Assembly (NCBI GenBank): GCA_045105075.1
Contig: JBGCDD010000041.1
Span: 1-64,000 of the forward strand
DNA length: 64,000 bases
DNA from: JBGCDD01 sp045105075
GTDB lineage: Bacteria > Pseudomonadota > Alphaproteobacteria > Rhodobacterales > Rhodobacteraceae
Reading direction: 5' to 3'
Shown here piece by piece: positions 51,092 through 59,766 of the stretch. A program made the translations under genes and the position numbers. Position 1 is the first letter of the stretch. The number at the start of each line of letters is the position of its first letter. A model generated the notes under the pieces. It was not told the DNA's origin. It saw only the letters and a list, made by a program, of their open reading frames with translations, and searched no databases.

Positions 51092-52366
51092 ATGAGCGAT
51101 CAAACCCACGCTGGCCCCGTACTTGCCGCCGATGGAACGCCGCTCAAACGAAGTCTTGCGCGCGCTCTACGCGTCCAAAAGTTACGGGCTTTGGCCTTGA
51201 TTGCACCGCTGCTGTTGTTCGTTTTGATTACATTCATCGCACCAATCGGTGACATGCTTTTTCGCTCGGTTGAAAACCAAATCGTTAGGGAAACGCTGCC
51301 CAAAACAGTCGTGGCACTGAAGAACTGGGACCCTGCTTCCGAGGAAGCCCCCGGCGAAACCGTATTTGCAGCTTTGGCCGTCGACCTCAAAGCCGCCGTT
51401 GAAATCAAAAGGCACACCCGTCTTGGATCGCGTTTGAACTATGAGCAGACCGGCGCCGCATCGTTGTTTCGCAAATCCGGCCGTAAAGTCAAACGGATGG
51501 ACCTTGAAGCAGATGCCCCCTTCAAAGACGCGTTCATCGACATCGACAAAAAATGGGGCGAGCCTGAAATTTGGAGGACCATTTACAAATATTCACCTGC
51601 CTATACGGACGGCTACTTTCTGAACGCTGTGGATATGCAAAAGGGCGCCGACGGAGCAGAAGCGCGCCCCGAAAACCAACAAATCTATTTGATGCTGTTT
51701 CAACGCACACTCTTCATGTCCGTTGTCATCACACTGAGCTGCATCTTTTTGGCCTATCCAGTGGCATGGTTACTGGCAAATTTGCGGGCGCGAACAGCCA
51801 ACCTGTTAATGATCCTGGTTTTATTGCCCTTTTGGACTTCGCTTTTGGTGCGCACGTCCGCTTGGAAGGTTATGTTACAACAACAAGGCGTTATCAATGA
51901 TACACTGGTTTGGCTGGGTTTGGTCGATGATGCCAACAGATTGATCATGATTAACAATCAGTTCGGAACCATCGTCGCAATGACGCACATCCTTTTGCCT
52001 TTCATGATATTGCCGATGTACTCGGTTATGCAGACCATTCCACCCACCTACCTCCGTGCTGCCAAGTCACTCGGTGCCACCAATTGGACAGCTTTCTGGC
52101 GCGTGTATTTCCCCCAATCTGTGCCCGGCATTGGAGCAGGATCAATCCTCGTTTTCATTCTGTCCATCGGTTACTATATAACCCCAGAAATTGTTGGAGG
52201 CACGACAGGAACCTTCATTTCAAATCGAATCGCTTACCACATTTCGAGTTCGCTAAATTGGGGCTTAGCTGCTGCTTTGGGCGCAATTCTCTTGGCAGCT
52301 GTGTTATTACTTTATTATGCGTATGACAAAATCGTTGGCATCGACAACGTAAAGTTGGGGGGCTAG
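51092..52366 (+). CDS. ABC permease, PotB-like, with a large inserted loop
   Basis: A 424-residue inner-membrane protein. One helix lies near residues 30-52; then about 140 hydrophilic residues (roughly 53-205) intervene before the remaining five or so helices and the EAA-type loop (R-A-A-K-S-L-G-A-T near residue 321). PotB proteins are usually near 280-300 residues, so the inserted periplasmic domain is an addition. Partner of the next gene in the importer; with it forms the translocation channel. Confidence 0.9.
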   Translation: MSDQTHAGPVLAADGTPLKRSLARALRVQKLRALALIAPLLLFVLITFIAPIGDMLFRSVENQIVRETLPKTVVALKNWDPASEEAPGETVFAALAVDLKAAVEIKRHTRLGSRLNYEQTGAASLFRKSGRKVKRMDLEADAPFKDAFIDIDKKWGEPEIWRTIYKYSPAYTDGYFLNAVDMQKGADGAEARPENQQIYLMLFQRTLFMSVVITLSCIFLAYPVAWLLANLRARTANLLMILVLLPFWTSLLVRTSAWKVMLQQQGVINDTLVWLGLVDDANRLIMINNQFGTIVAMTHILLPFMILPMYSVMQTIPPTYLRAAKSLGATNWTAFWRVYFPQSVPGIGAGSILVFILSIGYYITPEIVGGTTGTFISNRIAYHISSSLNWGLAAALGAILLAAVLLLYYAYDKIVGIDNVKLGG

Positions 52367-52369
52367 GCA

Positions 52370-53548
52370 ATGAGCGTTCTTTCCAATGTACGTCAAACGG
52401 AGCCATCCTTTTATATTCCAGTTGTTGCACTATTTGGCGCAGTCGCAGGCCTTTTCGTTGGCACAGCCCAAGGCAATTCAGCGATTGGGTTCGTCATCGG
52501 AGCTGCCGTGTTGGCTGTTTTGGCTTTCGGGTTAGCCAAATTGGAACATCTTGAAAGATCTTTGCGTTGGATATTGCTAGGCGCATCCGGTCTGGTTGGG
52601 TTACTGTTTGCAGGCATCCCAGCGGCCTTTATTGGCGCGGCTATGGGTGGCTTTTTTGGCTGGCTTACGTTTTGGTTATTCCGAGGCCGATACCGCGCAC
52701 CGCTGGCCCCGTATCTGACCTCCGCCCAAGTTCTTTGGCATTACAGTTTTCGTGTCATCTGCGGCGCAATATTCGTTTTTTTGATCACACCCATCTTGGT
52801 TGTTATGCCGCTCAGCTTCAATGCACAGGACTTTTTTACGTTTACGCCCGAAATGCTAAGGTTTGATCCAGCAGGATACTCGCTAAAACACTATCAAGAT
52901 TTCCTGACGAACTCTGATTGGCAAAACGCACTGCGTAATTCTGTTTTGATCGCTCCGGCTGCAACGGTTTTGTCTGTGACTTTTGGAACCTTGGCGGCGA
53001 TTGGACTAAGTCAACCTCACGTGCCCTTCAGGCGGGCCATAATGGCGATTCTTATTTCACCGATGATCGTGCCGTTGATCATTTCCGCCGCCGGAATGTA
53101 CTTCTTTTATTCGCGCATAGGACTTCAAGGGACCTATTTGGGTGTCGTTCTGGCGCATGCAGCTTTGGGGATACCGTTTGTCATTATTACGGTAACTGCG
53201 ACTCTTGTGGGCTTTGACCGCTCTTTGACACGTGCCGCAGCCAACATGGGCGCAGATCCAGTTACGACCTTTTTCAAAGTACAAATGCCTTTGATCTTGC
53301 CTGGCGTGATATCCGGCGGATTGTTTGCTTTCATTACGTCTTTTGATGAGGTCGTTGTCGTCTTGTTTGTAGGGTCAGCAGGTCAAAAGACTCTTCCTTG
53401 GCAAATGTTCACCGGATTGCGCGAACAGATAAGCCCAACTATTCTGGCCGTCGCAACCATACTTGTTGTCGTGTCTGTTGCCTTGCTGACTGTGGTGGAA
53501 TTACTGCGGCGACGTTCCGAACGGCTGCGTGGTATGAGTCCAGGTTAG
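52370..53548 (+). CDS. ABC permease, PotC-like, with extra N-terminal membrane helices
   Basis: A 392-residue inner-membrane protein. Residues about 15-110 add three to four hydrophobic helices before the usual six-helix permease core, whose EAA-type loop (T-R-A-A-N-M-G-A-D near residue 287) is present. PotC-type proteins are normally about 260-280 residues, so the N-terminal membrane extension is unusual. It starts three bases after the first permease and ends with a four-base convergent overlap with flgI. Confidence 0.9.
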   Translation: MSVLSNVRQTEPSFYIPVVALFGAVAGLFVGTAQGNSAIGFVIGAAVLAVLAFGLAKLEHLERSLRWILLGASGLVGLLFAGIPAAFIGAAMGGFFGWLTFWLFRGRYRAPLAPYLTSAQVLWHYSFRVICGAIFVFLITPILVVMPLSFNAQDFFTFTPEMLRFDPAGYSLKHYQDFLTNSDWQNALRNSVLIAPAATVLSVTFGTLAAIGLSQPHVPFRRAIMAILISPMIVPLIISAAGMYFFYSRIGLQGTYLGVVLAHAALGIPFVIITVTATLVGFDRSLTRAAANMGADPVTTFFKVQMPLILPGVISGGLFAFITSFDEVVVVLFVGSAGQKTLPWQMFTGLREQISPTILAVATILVVVSVALLTVVELLRRRSERLRGMSPG

Positions 53549-54645
53549 CGAACGACGAATTCGGCATGAAGTGCGCCTGCTGCCTTGAGGCTTTTCAAGA
53601 TGTCGATCATGTCTCGTGGTGACACGCCCAACGCGTTCAATCCAGCAACCACTTCAGACAAGGAAGTGGCCTCTGGGACTTCAGCCAGCGCGACGCCTTC
53701 TTCCTCCTCGATCCCGACGCCTGTTCGGGGAACAACAACGGTTTCGCCATCAGCAAAAGGGTTAGGTTGAACGACAAGTGGGGCCTCCTCGATACGCAAA
53801 GTTAGATTGCCTTGCGACACAGCAACGCGGGATAAGCGAACGTCGTCGCCCATGACGATAGTGCCTGATCTTTGATCAACGACCACGCGTGCTTTACGTT
53901 GTGGCTCCACTAGTATGTTCTCAATTCGGCCAATGGCATGCGCTGTTGAACGTGTTCGCGTGGCAGCAATATCCAATCGAACAGTACCTGAGTCCTGCAT
54001 CAAGGCGACCTCACGTCTAAACTCGTTGTTGATGGCCGCTTCAATCCGCTCAGCAGTGGTAAAGTCGGGCTCGCGCAACGCGAGGCGCATGGTCGTTAAC
54101 GACGCGAGGTCGAACTCGATTTCTCGTTCAACCCGCGCACCAGATGGGATGATCCCCGAAGTTGGCACCCCTTGGACGACGGTGGCCGCCTGCCCTTCGG
54201 CGACAACGCCACCTGCAAGAATAGCCCCTTGGGCAACTGCATAAATCTGTCCATCTGCCGCATTGAGCGGGGTCATGATGAGCGTCCCTCCCAAGAGACT
54301 GTTGGAATCTCCGATCGCTGACACCGTCACATCGATTTGACCACCAACCCGCGAAAACGGAGGCAGGGTCGCAGTTACAAAGACGGCTGCAACGTTTTTT
54401 GGGCGAAACTGTTCACCCGCCACGTTCACTCCAAGGCGCTCAAGAATGTTGGACATGATTTCTTCGGTAAAAGGCGCGTTGCGAAGCCCGTCACCAGTAC
54501 CGTTCAACCCAACAACCAAACCATATCCCACCAGATCATTCCCACGAACGCCGTCGAACTCAACCAAATCTTTCAGTCGAATAGAGCCCGATTGCGCAGC
54601 CAGTGGCAGCAGAATGGCAAAAATCAAGACAGCAAAATACTTCAT
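53545..54645 (-). CDS. flgI: Flagellar P-ring protein
   Basis: A 366-residue periplasmic protein that forms the P ring around the flagellar rod in the peptidoglycan layer. A signal peptide (residues about 1-19, K-Y-F-A-V-L-I-F-A-I-L-L-P-L) precedes the conserved I-R-L-K-D-L and the N-D-L-V-G-Y-G-L-V-V-G-L-N-G-T-G-D motif. It overlaps the flgL stop (ATGA), so it is the last visible gene of a flgE-flgK-flgL-flgI run. Confidence 0.96.
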   Translation of the reverse strand: MKYFAVLIFAILLPLAAQSGSIRLKDLVEFDGVRGNDLVGYGLVVGLNGTGDGLRNAPFTEEIMSNILERLGVNVAGEQFRPKNVAAVFVTATLPPFSRVGGQIDVTVSAIGDSNSLLGGTLIMTPLNAADGQIYAVAQGAILAGGVVAEGQAATVVQGVPTSGIIPSGARVEREIEFDLASLTTMRLALREPDFTTAERIEAAINNEFRREVALMQDSGTVRLDIAATRTRSTAHAIGRIENILVEPQRKARVVVDQRSGTIVMGDDVRLSRVAVSQGNLTLRIEEAPLVVQPNPFADGETVVVPRTGVGIEEEEGVALAEVPEATSLSEVVAGLNALGVSPRDMIDILKSLKAAGALHAEFVVR

Positions 54646-55649
54646 CGTAGGAAACTCAGCAAAGACAAACGGGAAGTCCTAACGGTCACTGAGTAGAGGC
54701 TTTCGAGCTGAAACTGCACGTTTTCCAACCGCGTTGCCGTTTCAAATGGATCCACGTCCAATAAACTGGACTTGGCAAATTCCAAACTGGTTCTTGCAGC
54801 TTCGTTGCGTGCCATGGCTTCTTCTATCCGTGCTTCGGTGAAACCCAAATCCGCCCGAAGCGAAGTAATGTCATTCTGAGAACCAAGAAGAGCTTGACCA
54901 CTGGATTGCAAAATCTCGTTTTGCGTTTCGCTGTCCAAACCCAATGCCGGGTCGGTCGCCAAGGCAGCAAGTGAAACACTTTTAATCAAGTCTCGAAAGG
55001 CAGAATCATTTGCTTTTATCGTCACACTCACGACTTGCCCGGACCCCACCTGGATACCAGCCAAGTTTTGCGAAGATCCCGAATAGAGTGATGCGCTGAA
55101 GCCCGCTGGATCATCGAACCAATCAGATGCGGCTTGCTCAATATCTGTCGCGGATGTCAGACCTGACAGTTCGGCGCTAAGTGCATTGAGCAAGTCATCT
55201 GAGGTTCCAAGAGGCGCACGATCTGTAGCAATGCCTCCAAAAATGCTTCGTCCCGCAACGCTTGCATTCAAAGAACCCATGATCACCTCGAGGTCTGACC
55301 TGGCTTGATGGGCTAGGTTGGATCGGACCGACGGCAAATTGGAAGGTGCAGTGGCCAGTAGAGACGAACTTAGCGACGAAGACGCGTCGTGTAGCCGTTC
55401 AAGATTCGATTGAGCATGTGATGTAAACACAGAAGCTTCGGTGGCCGCCAACGAAAAACTGTCCAGCCTCCCCAAATTTCTTTCGATATCAGCGAGGTAA
55501 GCGAGATCCCCGCCAACGCGGGACACAACATCGGTTGTCTGTCCTGTGCTCAGTTCTTGCGTCAATCTTTCGATCGACTGTTTCAGTTGAGTGCTTCGGG
55601 TGCGCAACATCATGTTTTGCGCAAGGTCGCCAATAGAAGTCAGGTTCAT
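54642..55649 (-). CDS. flgL: Flagellar hook-associated protein 3 (hook-filament junction)
   Basis: A 335-residue flagellin-like protein that joins hook and filament. It has the flagellin-type N-terminal helix (M-N-L-T-S-I-G-D-L-A-Q-N), the family coiled-coil heptads at both ends and a short central region. It lies between flgK and flgI, separated from flgK by three bases, which is the expected order. The sequence is diverged from enteric FlgL, as usual in Rhodobacteraceae. Confidence 0.88.
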   Translation of the reverse strand: MNLTSIGDLAQNMMLRTRSTQLKQSIERLTQELSTGQTTDVVSRVGGDLAYLADIERNLGRLDSFSLAATEASVFTSHAQSNLERLHDASSSLSSSLLATAPSNLPSVRSNLAHQARSDLEVIMGSLNASVAGRSIFGGIATDRAPLGTSDDLLNALSAELSGLTSATDIEQAASDWFDDPAGFSASLYSGSSQNLAGIQVGSGQVVSVTIKANDSAFRDLIKSVSLAALATDPALGLDSETQNEILQSSGQALLGSQNDITSLRADLGFTEARIEEAMARNEAARTSLEFAKSSLLDVDPFETATRLENVQFQLESLYSVTVRTSRLSLLSFLR

Positions 55650-55652
55650 CCA

Positions 55653-57104
55653 TCAAATCCTCAATAAGGTATCCATCATGTCCTGGACGACTTCAATCAT
55701 CCTGGCGTTTGCGGCGTAGGCTTGTTCGGCCAACATCAAGGTCTGCAACTCGGAATCTGTATCAACACCTTGTGCCAGTTCAATTTGTGTAAGCTCCGTT
55801 TGACTGGCCGACGCAAAGCTTAGATTTTGGTCGGCTGTGCTGTTTTGTTGTGAAAACCTGGATAAAACTGTCGACACAACACCGGCGGCCGTCAATTGAC
55901 CGGTGCCAAAGTTGCCGGATCCCGGCGTCCGAGCAGCATTCAGGGCGTTGCCCAAATCTTGTAAGAATTGAGAGTTGCCAACTGCGCCCGGCACCAGCGC
56001 GCCCAAGCCGTCTCTTAGTCTCCAACTTTCGCCACCTTGGTCAGGATCGACCGATGCATTGAGGCTTAGTCGACCTGCCAAGCCAACTTCATTCGCAACA
56101 TCAAAGGCACTACCGTTGTCCGTAAATAATCCCGGCGCGCCTGCCGCCAAAGTGGAATCCAGCGAAGGATCTTCAAACCGTTCAACAAGATCACGAGCGA
56201 CACTGTCGATGTCTTCTTGAACCTCTGGCGCTATTTCATCTCGTATCTGAAATTGAGCGCCCAAAGTTCCACCACGCAATGCGCCATTGGCACTGTCGGT
56301 ACGAATTGGAATCCCATTCAATTGGAGTCCAGACAGGGCGCCAGATGCCTGGGACATTTGTGGCGTGACCGTGTGCGCTGGAGAAAAGCTTATCTGCGCG
56401 GCTGGTCCGTCCAACAGAATAACTCCACCGTTTGAGTAAAGCGCAACTTGGCCATGATCACGATCGACCACATTGATTGGTACAATTTCGTTGATTTGAT
56501 CTAACAGAACTTGGCGTTGATCCAGCAACGATGCGGTCTCGCCTCCCCGCGACAATGTCGACGTAATGCGCGAGTTCAATTTTTGCACATCGCTTAGTGA
56601 TTGGTTGAGAACGGTCACTTGGGCATCGATCGAACGGTCTGCGGAAGATCGCATCGTCTGAACGGTATCCGAGGCCGTGGCCAAAGACGCGGCCAGATCT
56701 TTCGCGCTTTGCACCGCTGTCGAGAGTCTCTCAACAGAGTTTGGTAAGCTAGATGCTTCAATCAGGCTGGATTCGAAACTTGTCATTCGCATCGCAACCG
56801 ATCCGACATCGGATACAGATCCAAATGCAAATGTTAGTCTTGAGTGAAAGTTTGCAACAACCTGCGCAGCACCGAATTCCGCATCAGCGCTTCGGCGGTT
56901 CGCAATGATTCCAGGATCAGAGTTACGTGTGATTCCCGCAACAAAGACACCTGGACCAGCCTGGCCATATGACGTCAAACTCAACGAACGACGTACATAC
57001 CCCGGTGTCAGGGCATTTGCGATATTGTCGGAAACAACACCGGTGGAACGGCTCGCAGCCGTTAGTCCGCTATACGCGCTGTGAAGTGCAGAGGTAAGAC
57101 TCAT
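55653..57104 (-). CDS. flgK: Flagellar hook-associated protein 1
   Basis: A 483-residue hook-filament junction protein. The N-terminal rod-type signature S-A-Y-S-G-L-T-A-A-S and D-N-I-A-N-A-L-T-P-G-Y, and the C-terminal segment rich in A-E-Q-A-Y-A-A-N-A-R-M, are those of FlgK. It is followed by flgL and preceded by flgE after a 43-base gap. Confidence 0.95.
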   Translation of the reverse strand: MSLTSALHSAYSGLTAASRSTGVVSDNIANALTPGYVRRSLSLTSYGQAGPGVFVAGITRNSDPGIIANRRSADAEFGAAQVVANFHSRLTFAFGSVSDVGSVAMRMTSFESSLIEASSLPNSVERLSTAVQSAKDLAASLATASDTVQTMRSSADRSIDAQVTVLNQSLSDVQKLNSRITSTLSRGGETASLLDQRQVLLDQINEIVPINVVDRDHGQVALYSNGGVILLDGPAAQISFSPAHTVTPQMSQASGALSGLQLNGIPIRTDSANGALRGGTLGAQFQIRDEIAPEVQEDIDSVARDLVERFEDPSLDSTLAAGAPGLFTDNGSAFDVANEVGLAGRLSLNASVDPDQGGESWRLRDGLGALVPGAVGNSQFLQDLGNALNAARTPGSGNFGTGQLTAAGVVSTVLSRFSQQNSTADQNLSFASASQTELTQIELAQGVDTDSELQTLMLAEQAYAANARMIEVVQDMMDTLLRI

Positions 57105-57147
57105 GTCAATGGCTCCTGTCTGGTCCAGGTCAGATCAAGTTAGGGGA

Positions 57148-58449
57148 TTAGCGCTTAATGTTTGTTGTTTCCTGAAGCATCTCATCCACGGTTTGAATGA
57201 CCTTCGCGTTCGAGGAGTAAGCCCTTTGTGTTTGAATCATCGCAGTGAGTTCTCCGGCCACATCCGTGGCGGACTCTTCACGCGCGTAAGAAACAATATC
57301 GCCTGTGGGTCCGTCACTTGCGTCCCAAAGAAAGTATGTTCCACTGTCCGTTGAAGGCAGATAGGTTTGTTGATCAAGCGCAACCATGCCATTTGGGTTG
57401 GGCAAGTCGACCAGCGGAACTTTGTAAATCGTCCGCGTGATGCCAGTATCAAAGAAGGCATGCACAAACCCGTTGGCATCAACTTCGACGCTGGTCATAT
57501 TGCCGACCGGTGTGCCATCTTTGGAAATCGAGACAGGCGCGAATTTGTCACCCAACTGCGTCAGGCCGTCGCTTTGGCCAATGTTGCCAATGTTGATTTC
57601 CATCGCGCCGCCCGCAACGTTCACGATCATCGACCCAGATGTCGCATCATAGGCGCCGCCAGAAATCGTAGTGACCGAAGCAAGCGTGCCACCAAGCGCC
57701 GTGGAGTCATCAAACGTGAGCGTGTACTCACCAATCACGGCGCCAGCCGAAGCCGAATCCGTCAGTGTCAAAGTCCATTCGTTTGACTCGCCAGTTGCCG
57801 GTACGGTCGGTGAAAAACTGGCCGTGATGCTTTCGGATTTGCCTAAATTGTCAAAATACTCAATCGGCAGATCAGAAGCCTCTCCAGTTCCTGTGGACTC
57901 GGTGTCAACAGCGGGCAAGTTGATGCCCAGTGACATTTCTGTGGTTGGTTCGCTTGTGAATTGGTTCACATTGATCCGCACCGGCTCCAGGCCATCCGAA
58001 GTGTCGCGCGGAAAACTGGGGATGCTCCCATCGGGCAATGCAGGCCAGCCAAGCAGCACCAAGCCAGATTCACTGGTCAAAAATCCGTCAGCATTTGTCC
58101 GAAAAGAGCCCGTCGATGTCAGCAACATTTGTGGCGTACCGTTATTGGCATTCACTTCAGAAATTGACGCAACAGGCAGCATCCCACGGCCGCGCACCGC
58201 CAAATCAGTAGCATTTGTAGTCGAAACAAGCGGCCCACGTTCATCAACAAGGCGCTGTGTTGTTGAGCGGACACCGCCAGCTGAATATTTGCCCCCAGAC
58301 GCAGAGGTCACCATCGAATGAAAGTCGGTGTTGACCCGCTTGTACCCAAAGGTGGAAGAATTCGCGATGTTGTCGGAGATAGATGCCAGACGACTGGCAT
58401 TTGCTGTAAGGCCAGCAACACCGGCATTTAGCGAAGAGGAGATGGTCAT
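57148..58449 (-). CDS. flgE: Flagellar hook protein
   Basis: A 433-residue hook subunit. The N-terminal rod signature (L-N-A-G-V-A-G-L-T-A-N-A, S-D-N-I-A-N-S-S-T-F-G-Y-K-R) and the C-terminal Q-R-A-Y-S-S-N-A-K-V-I-Q-T-V-D-E-M helix match FlgE. The start is ATG 58449; an upstream in-frame ATG adds 13 residues that do not match. Its promoter region holds a CtrA-like box and a perfect 10-base stem. Confidence 0.95.
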   Translation of the reverse strand: MTISSSLNAGVAGLTANASRLASISDNIANSSTFGYKRVNTDFHSMVTSASGGKYSAGGVRSTTQRLVDERGPLVSTTNATDLAVRGRGMLPVASISEVNANNGTPQMLLTSTGSFRTNADGFLTSESGLVLLGWPALPDGSIPSFPRDTSDGLEPVRINVNQFTSEPTTEMSLGINLPAVDTESTGTGEASDLPIEYFDNLGKSESITASFSPTVPATGESNEWTLTLTDSASAGAVIGEYTLTFDDSTALGGTLASVTTISGGAYDATSGSMIVNVAGGAMEINIGNIGQSDGLTQLGDKFAPVSISKDGTPVGNMTSVEVDANGFVHAFFDTGITRTIYKVPLVDLPNPNGMVALDQQTYLPSTDSGTYFLWDASDGPTGDIVSYAREESATDVAGELTAMIQTQRAYSSNAKVIQTVDEMLQETTNIKR

Positions 58450-58506
58450 AAATACGCCTTTCTGAAGTATCAAACAGTCTTGGCGCAACAGCTATAGCGC
58501 GGTGAC

Positions 58507-58521
58507 TTAACACCGCGCTAA
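58507..58521. promoter_or_regulatory. CtrA-like box upstream of flgE, inside a perfect inverted repeat
   Basis: On the minus strand it reads TTAG-N7-TTAA, one change from the CtrA consensus TTAA-N7-TTAA, 58 bases before the flgE start. It overlaps the 10-base inverted repeat TAGCGCGGTG/CACCGCGCTA (58495-58520). CtrA controls flagellar genes in many alphaproteobacteria; binding here is inferred. Confidence 0.45.
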
Positions 58522-58564
58522 CAGTTAAAATCTTCTCTAATTCTGAAGTCGTCGCAGACCCGGT

Positions 58565-59401
58565 TTAGTCCTCATTCAACAGGATTATTTCGATCCTGTT
58601 GTTGCGCTCCGCCATTGGATTTTCATCCACATGATCGCGATCGCCGTGACCAACAATCCGCTGGAAACGTTCGGGTTCCACCGCCTCACCTTGAAGCAGC
58701 AAACGGGTAGCCTTGGCCCGCGCTGTGGACAGCTCCCAGACCGGATTCTCCAGTGCCACAACGGGGTTAGCCCGCAAATGTCCACCCACAGCCACGCCAT
58801 TTGGCACCAAGGCGCTGGCCTGGCCAACAAACTTGGTCAGAGCTCGCAAAAGGTCGGTTGGCTCATTTGTCTCACCTTCAAACAACTTGTCGTCCCGGGT
58901 GTCGAACAGTTCGATCACCATGCCTTCATCTGTCACTTTTGTAACGATATGTTTCAAAAGATCGTCGGAGACCTCACTTTCACCCGCTTTGCCCTTCAAA
59001 GCTTCCTGAACCGCTTCAAACTCTGACGAAGAGTCGGCGCCACCGGAATCATCCACACCAGCATCACCGCGCGATTGCATTGATTCCGTGGGGTGCTTTT
59101 CAGAGGCACCTTGTTGAATCTGAGCCAGAATTTCCTCGGACAGCTGGCTGGTTCCGCCGAATGGCCCATCGCTGCCGCCAGAAATTTTGTGAATTGGAAT
59201 TGTCGGCGAGAAGTAATCCGCCAACCCTTTTCTTTGCTTTTCAGTCGTCGCGTTCAACAGCCACATCAACATGAAGAAGGCCATCATGGCCGTGACGAAA
59301 TCCGCATAAGCGACTTTCCACGCGCCACCGTGATGGCCATCGCCACCCGAGACTTTCTTCCGTTTGATGATGACCGGCGCGACATTTGTCGACGCACTCA
59401 T
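58565..59401 (-). CDS. motB: Flagellar motor protein MotB (OmpA-like C-terminal domain)
   Basis: A stator subunit of about 278 residues that binds peptidoglycan and forms the proton channel with MotA. The single membrane helix begins K-V-A-Y-A-D-F-V-T-A-M-M-A-F-F-M-L-M-W, containing the proton-carrying aspartate (D34), and the OmpA-like domain runs from about 150 to 278 with N-R-I-E-I-I-L near its end. I use ATG 59401, with AGGTGG before it; a GTG nine bases upstream is possible. It precedes flgE on the same strand. Confidence 0.94.
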   Translation of the reverse strand: MSASTNVAPVIIKRKKVSGGDGHHGGAWKVAYADFVTAMMAFFMLMWLLNATTEKQRKGLADYFSPTIPIHKISGGSDGPFGGTSQLSEEILAQIQQGASEKHPTESMQSRGDAGVDDSGGADSSSEFEAVQEALKGKAGESEVSDDLLKHIVTKVTDEGMVIELFDTRDDKLFEGETNEPTDLLRALTKFVGQASALVPNGVAVGGHLRANPVVALENPVWELSTARAKATRLLLQGEAVEPERFQRIVGHGDRDHVDENPMAERNNRIEIILLNED

Positions 59402-59766
59402 CTCATCCACCTTTATTACTCACCCATGAACGGGATAGCAGATGAGGTGTTAAGAGAGGCCTAACAGATAAACTTGTCTATGAACTGATGCCACAGCGCT
59501 GGTAACATTTCGTCTGGTGCACCTTCTGCGCCATAGACCACCAAAAAAAGATTATTTCGTTATCTCTGAACGCCTTATCTTTGCCTCAAAGCCGTATCCG
59601 TAGCCGACCACAGCATCGAATACACACTCTTTTCTGTTAAGAAACATGACCACGACAGCACCGTTCACCCTTAGTTAAGACCTTGGGTTGCAAGCGAAAT
59701 TCTTAACTTCTGCGATCCCTAGCCAACGCACCGTTCCACCCCACGCAGGGTCCGACGCGGTTTTGC
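59402..59766. other. Intergenic region between motB and the acyl-CoA ligase gene
   Basis: No gene visible. The motB promoter should lie at its left end, where a CtrA-like box (59450-59464, TTAA-N7-CTAA) sits about 50 bases upstream of the start; further TTAA sequences occur near 59637 and 59671. The right end is the 3' side of the ligase gene; no clear terminator was found. Confidence 0.5.
59450..59464. promoter_or_regulatory. CtrA-like box upstream of motB
   Basis: TTAA, seven bases, CTAA on the plus strand (TTAG-N7-TTAA towards motB), of the same form as the flgE site. It lies about 50 bases before the motB start, a usual place for an activator site. Assignment to CtrA is by consensus only. 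Confidence 0.45.
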
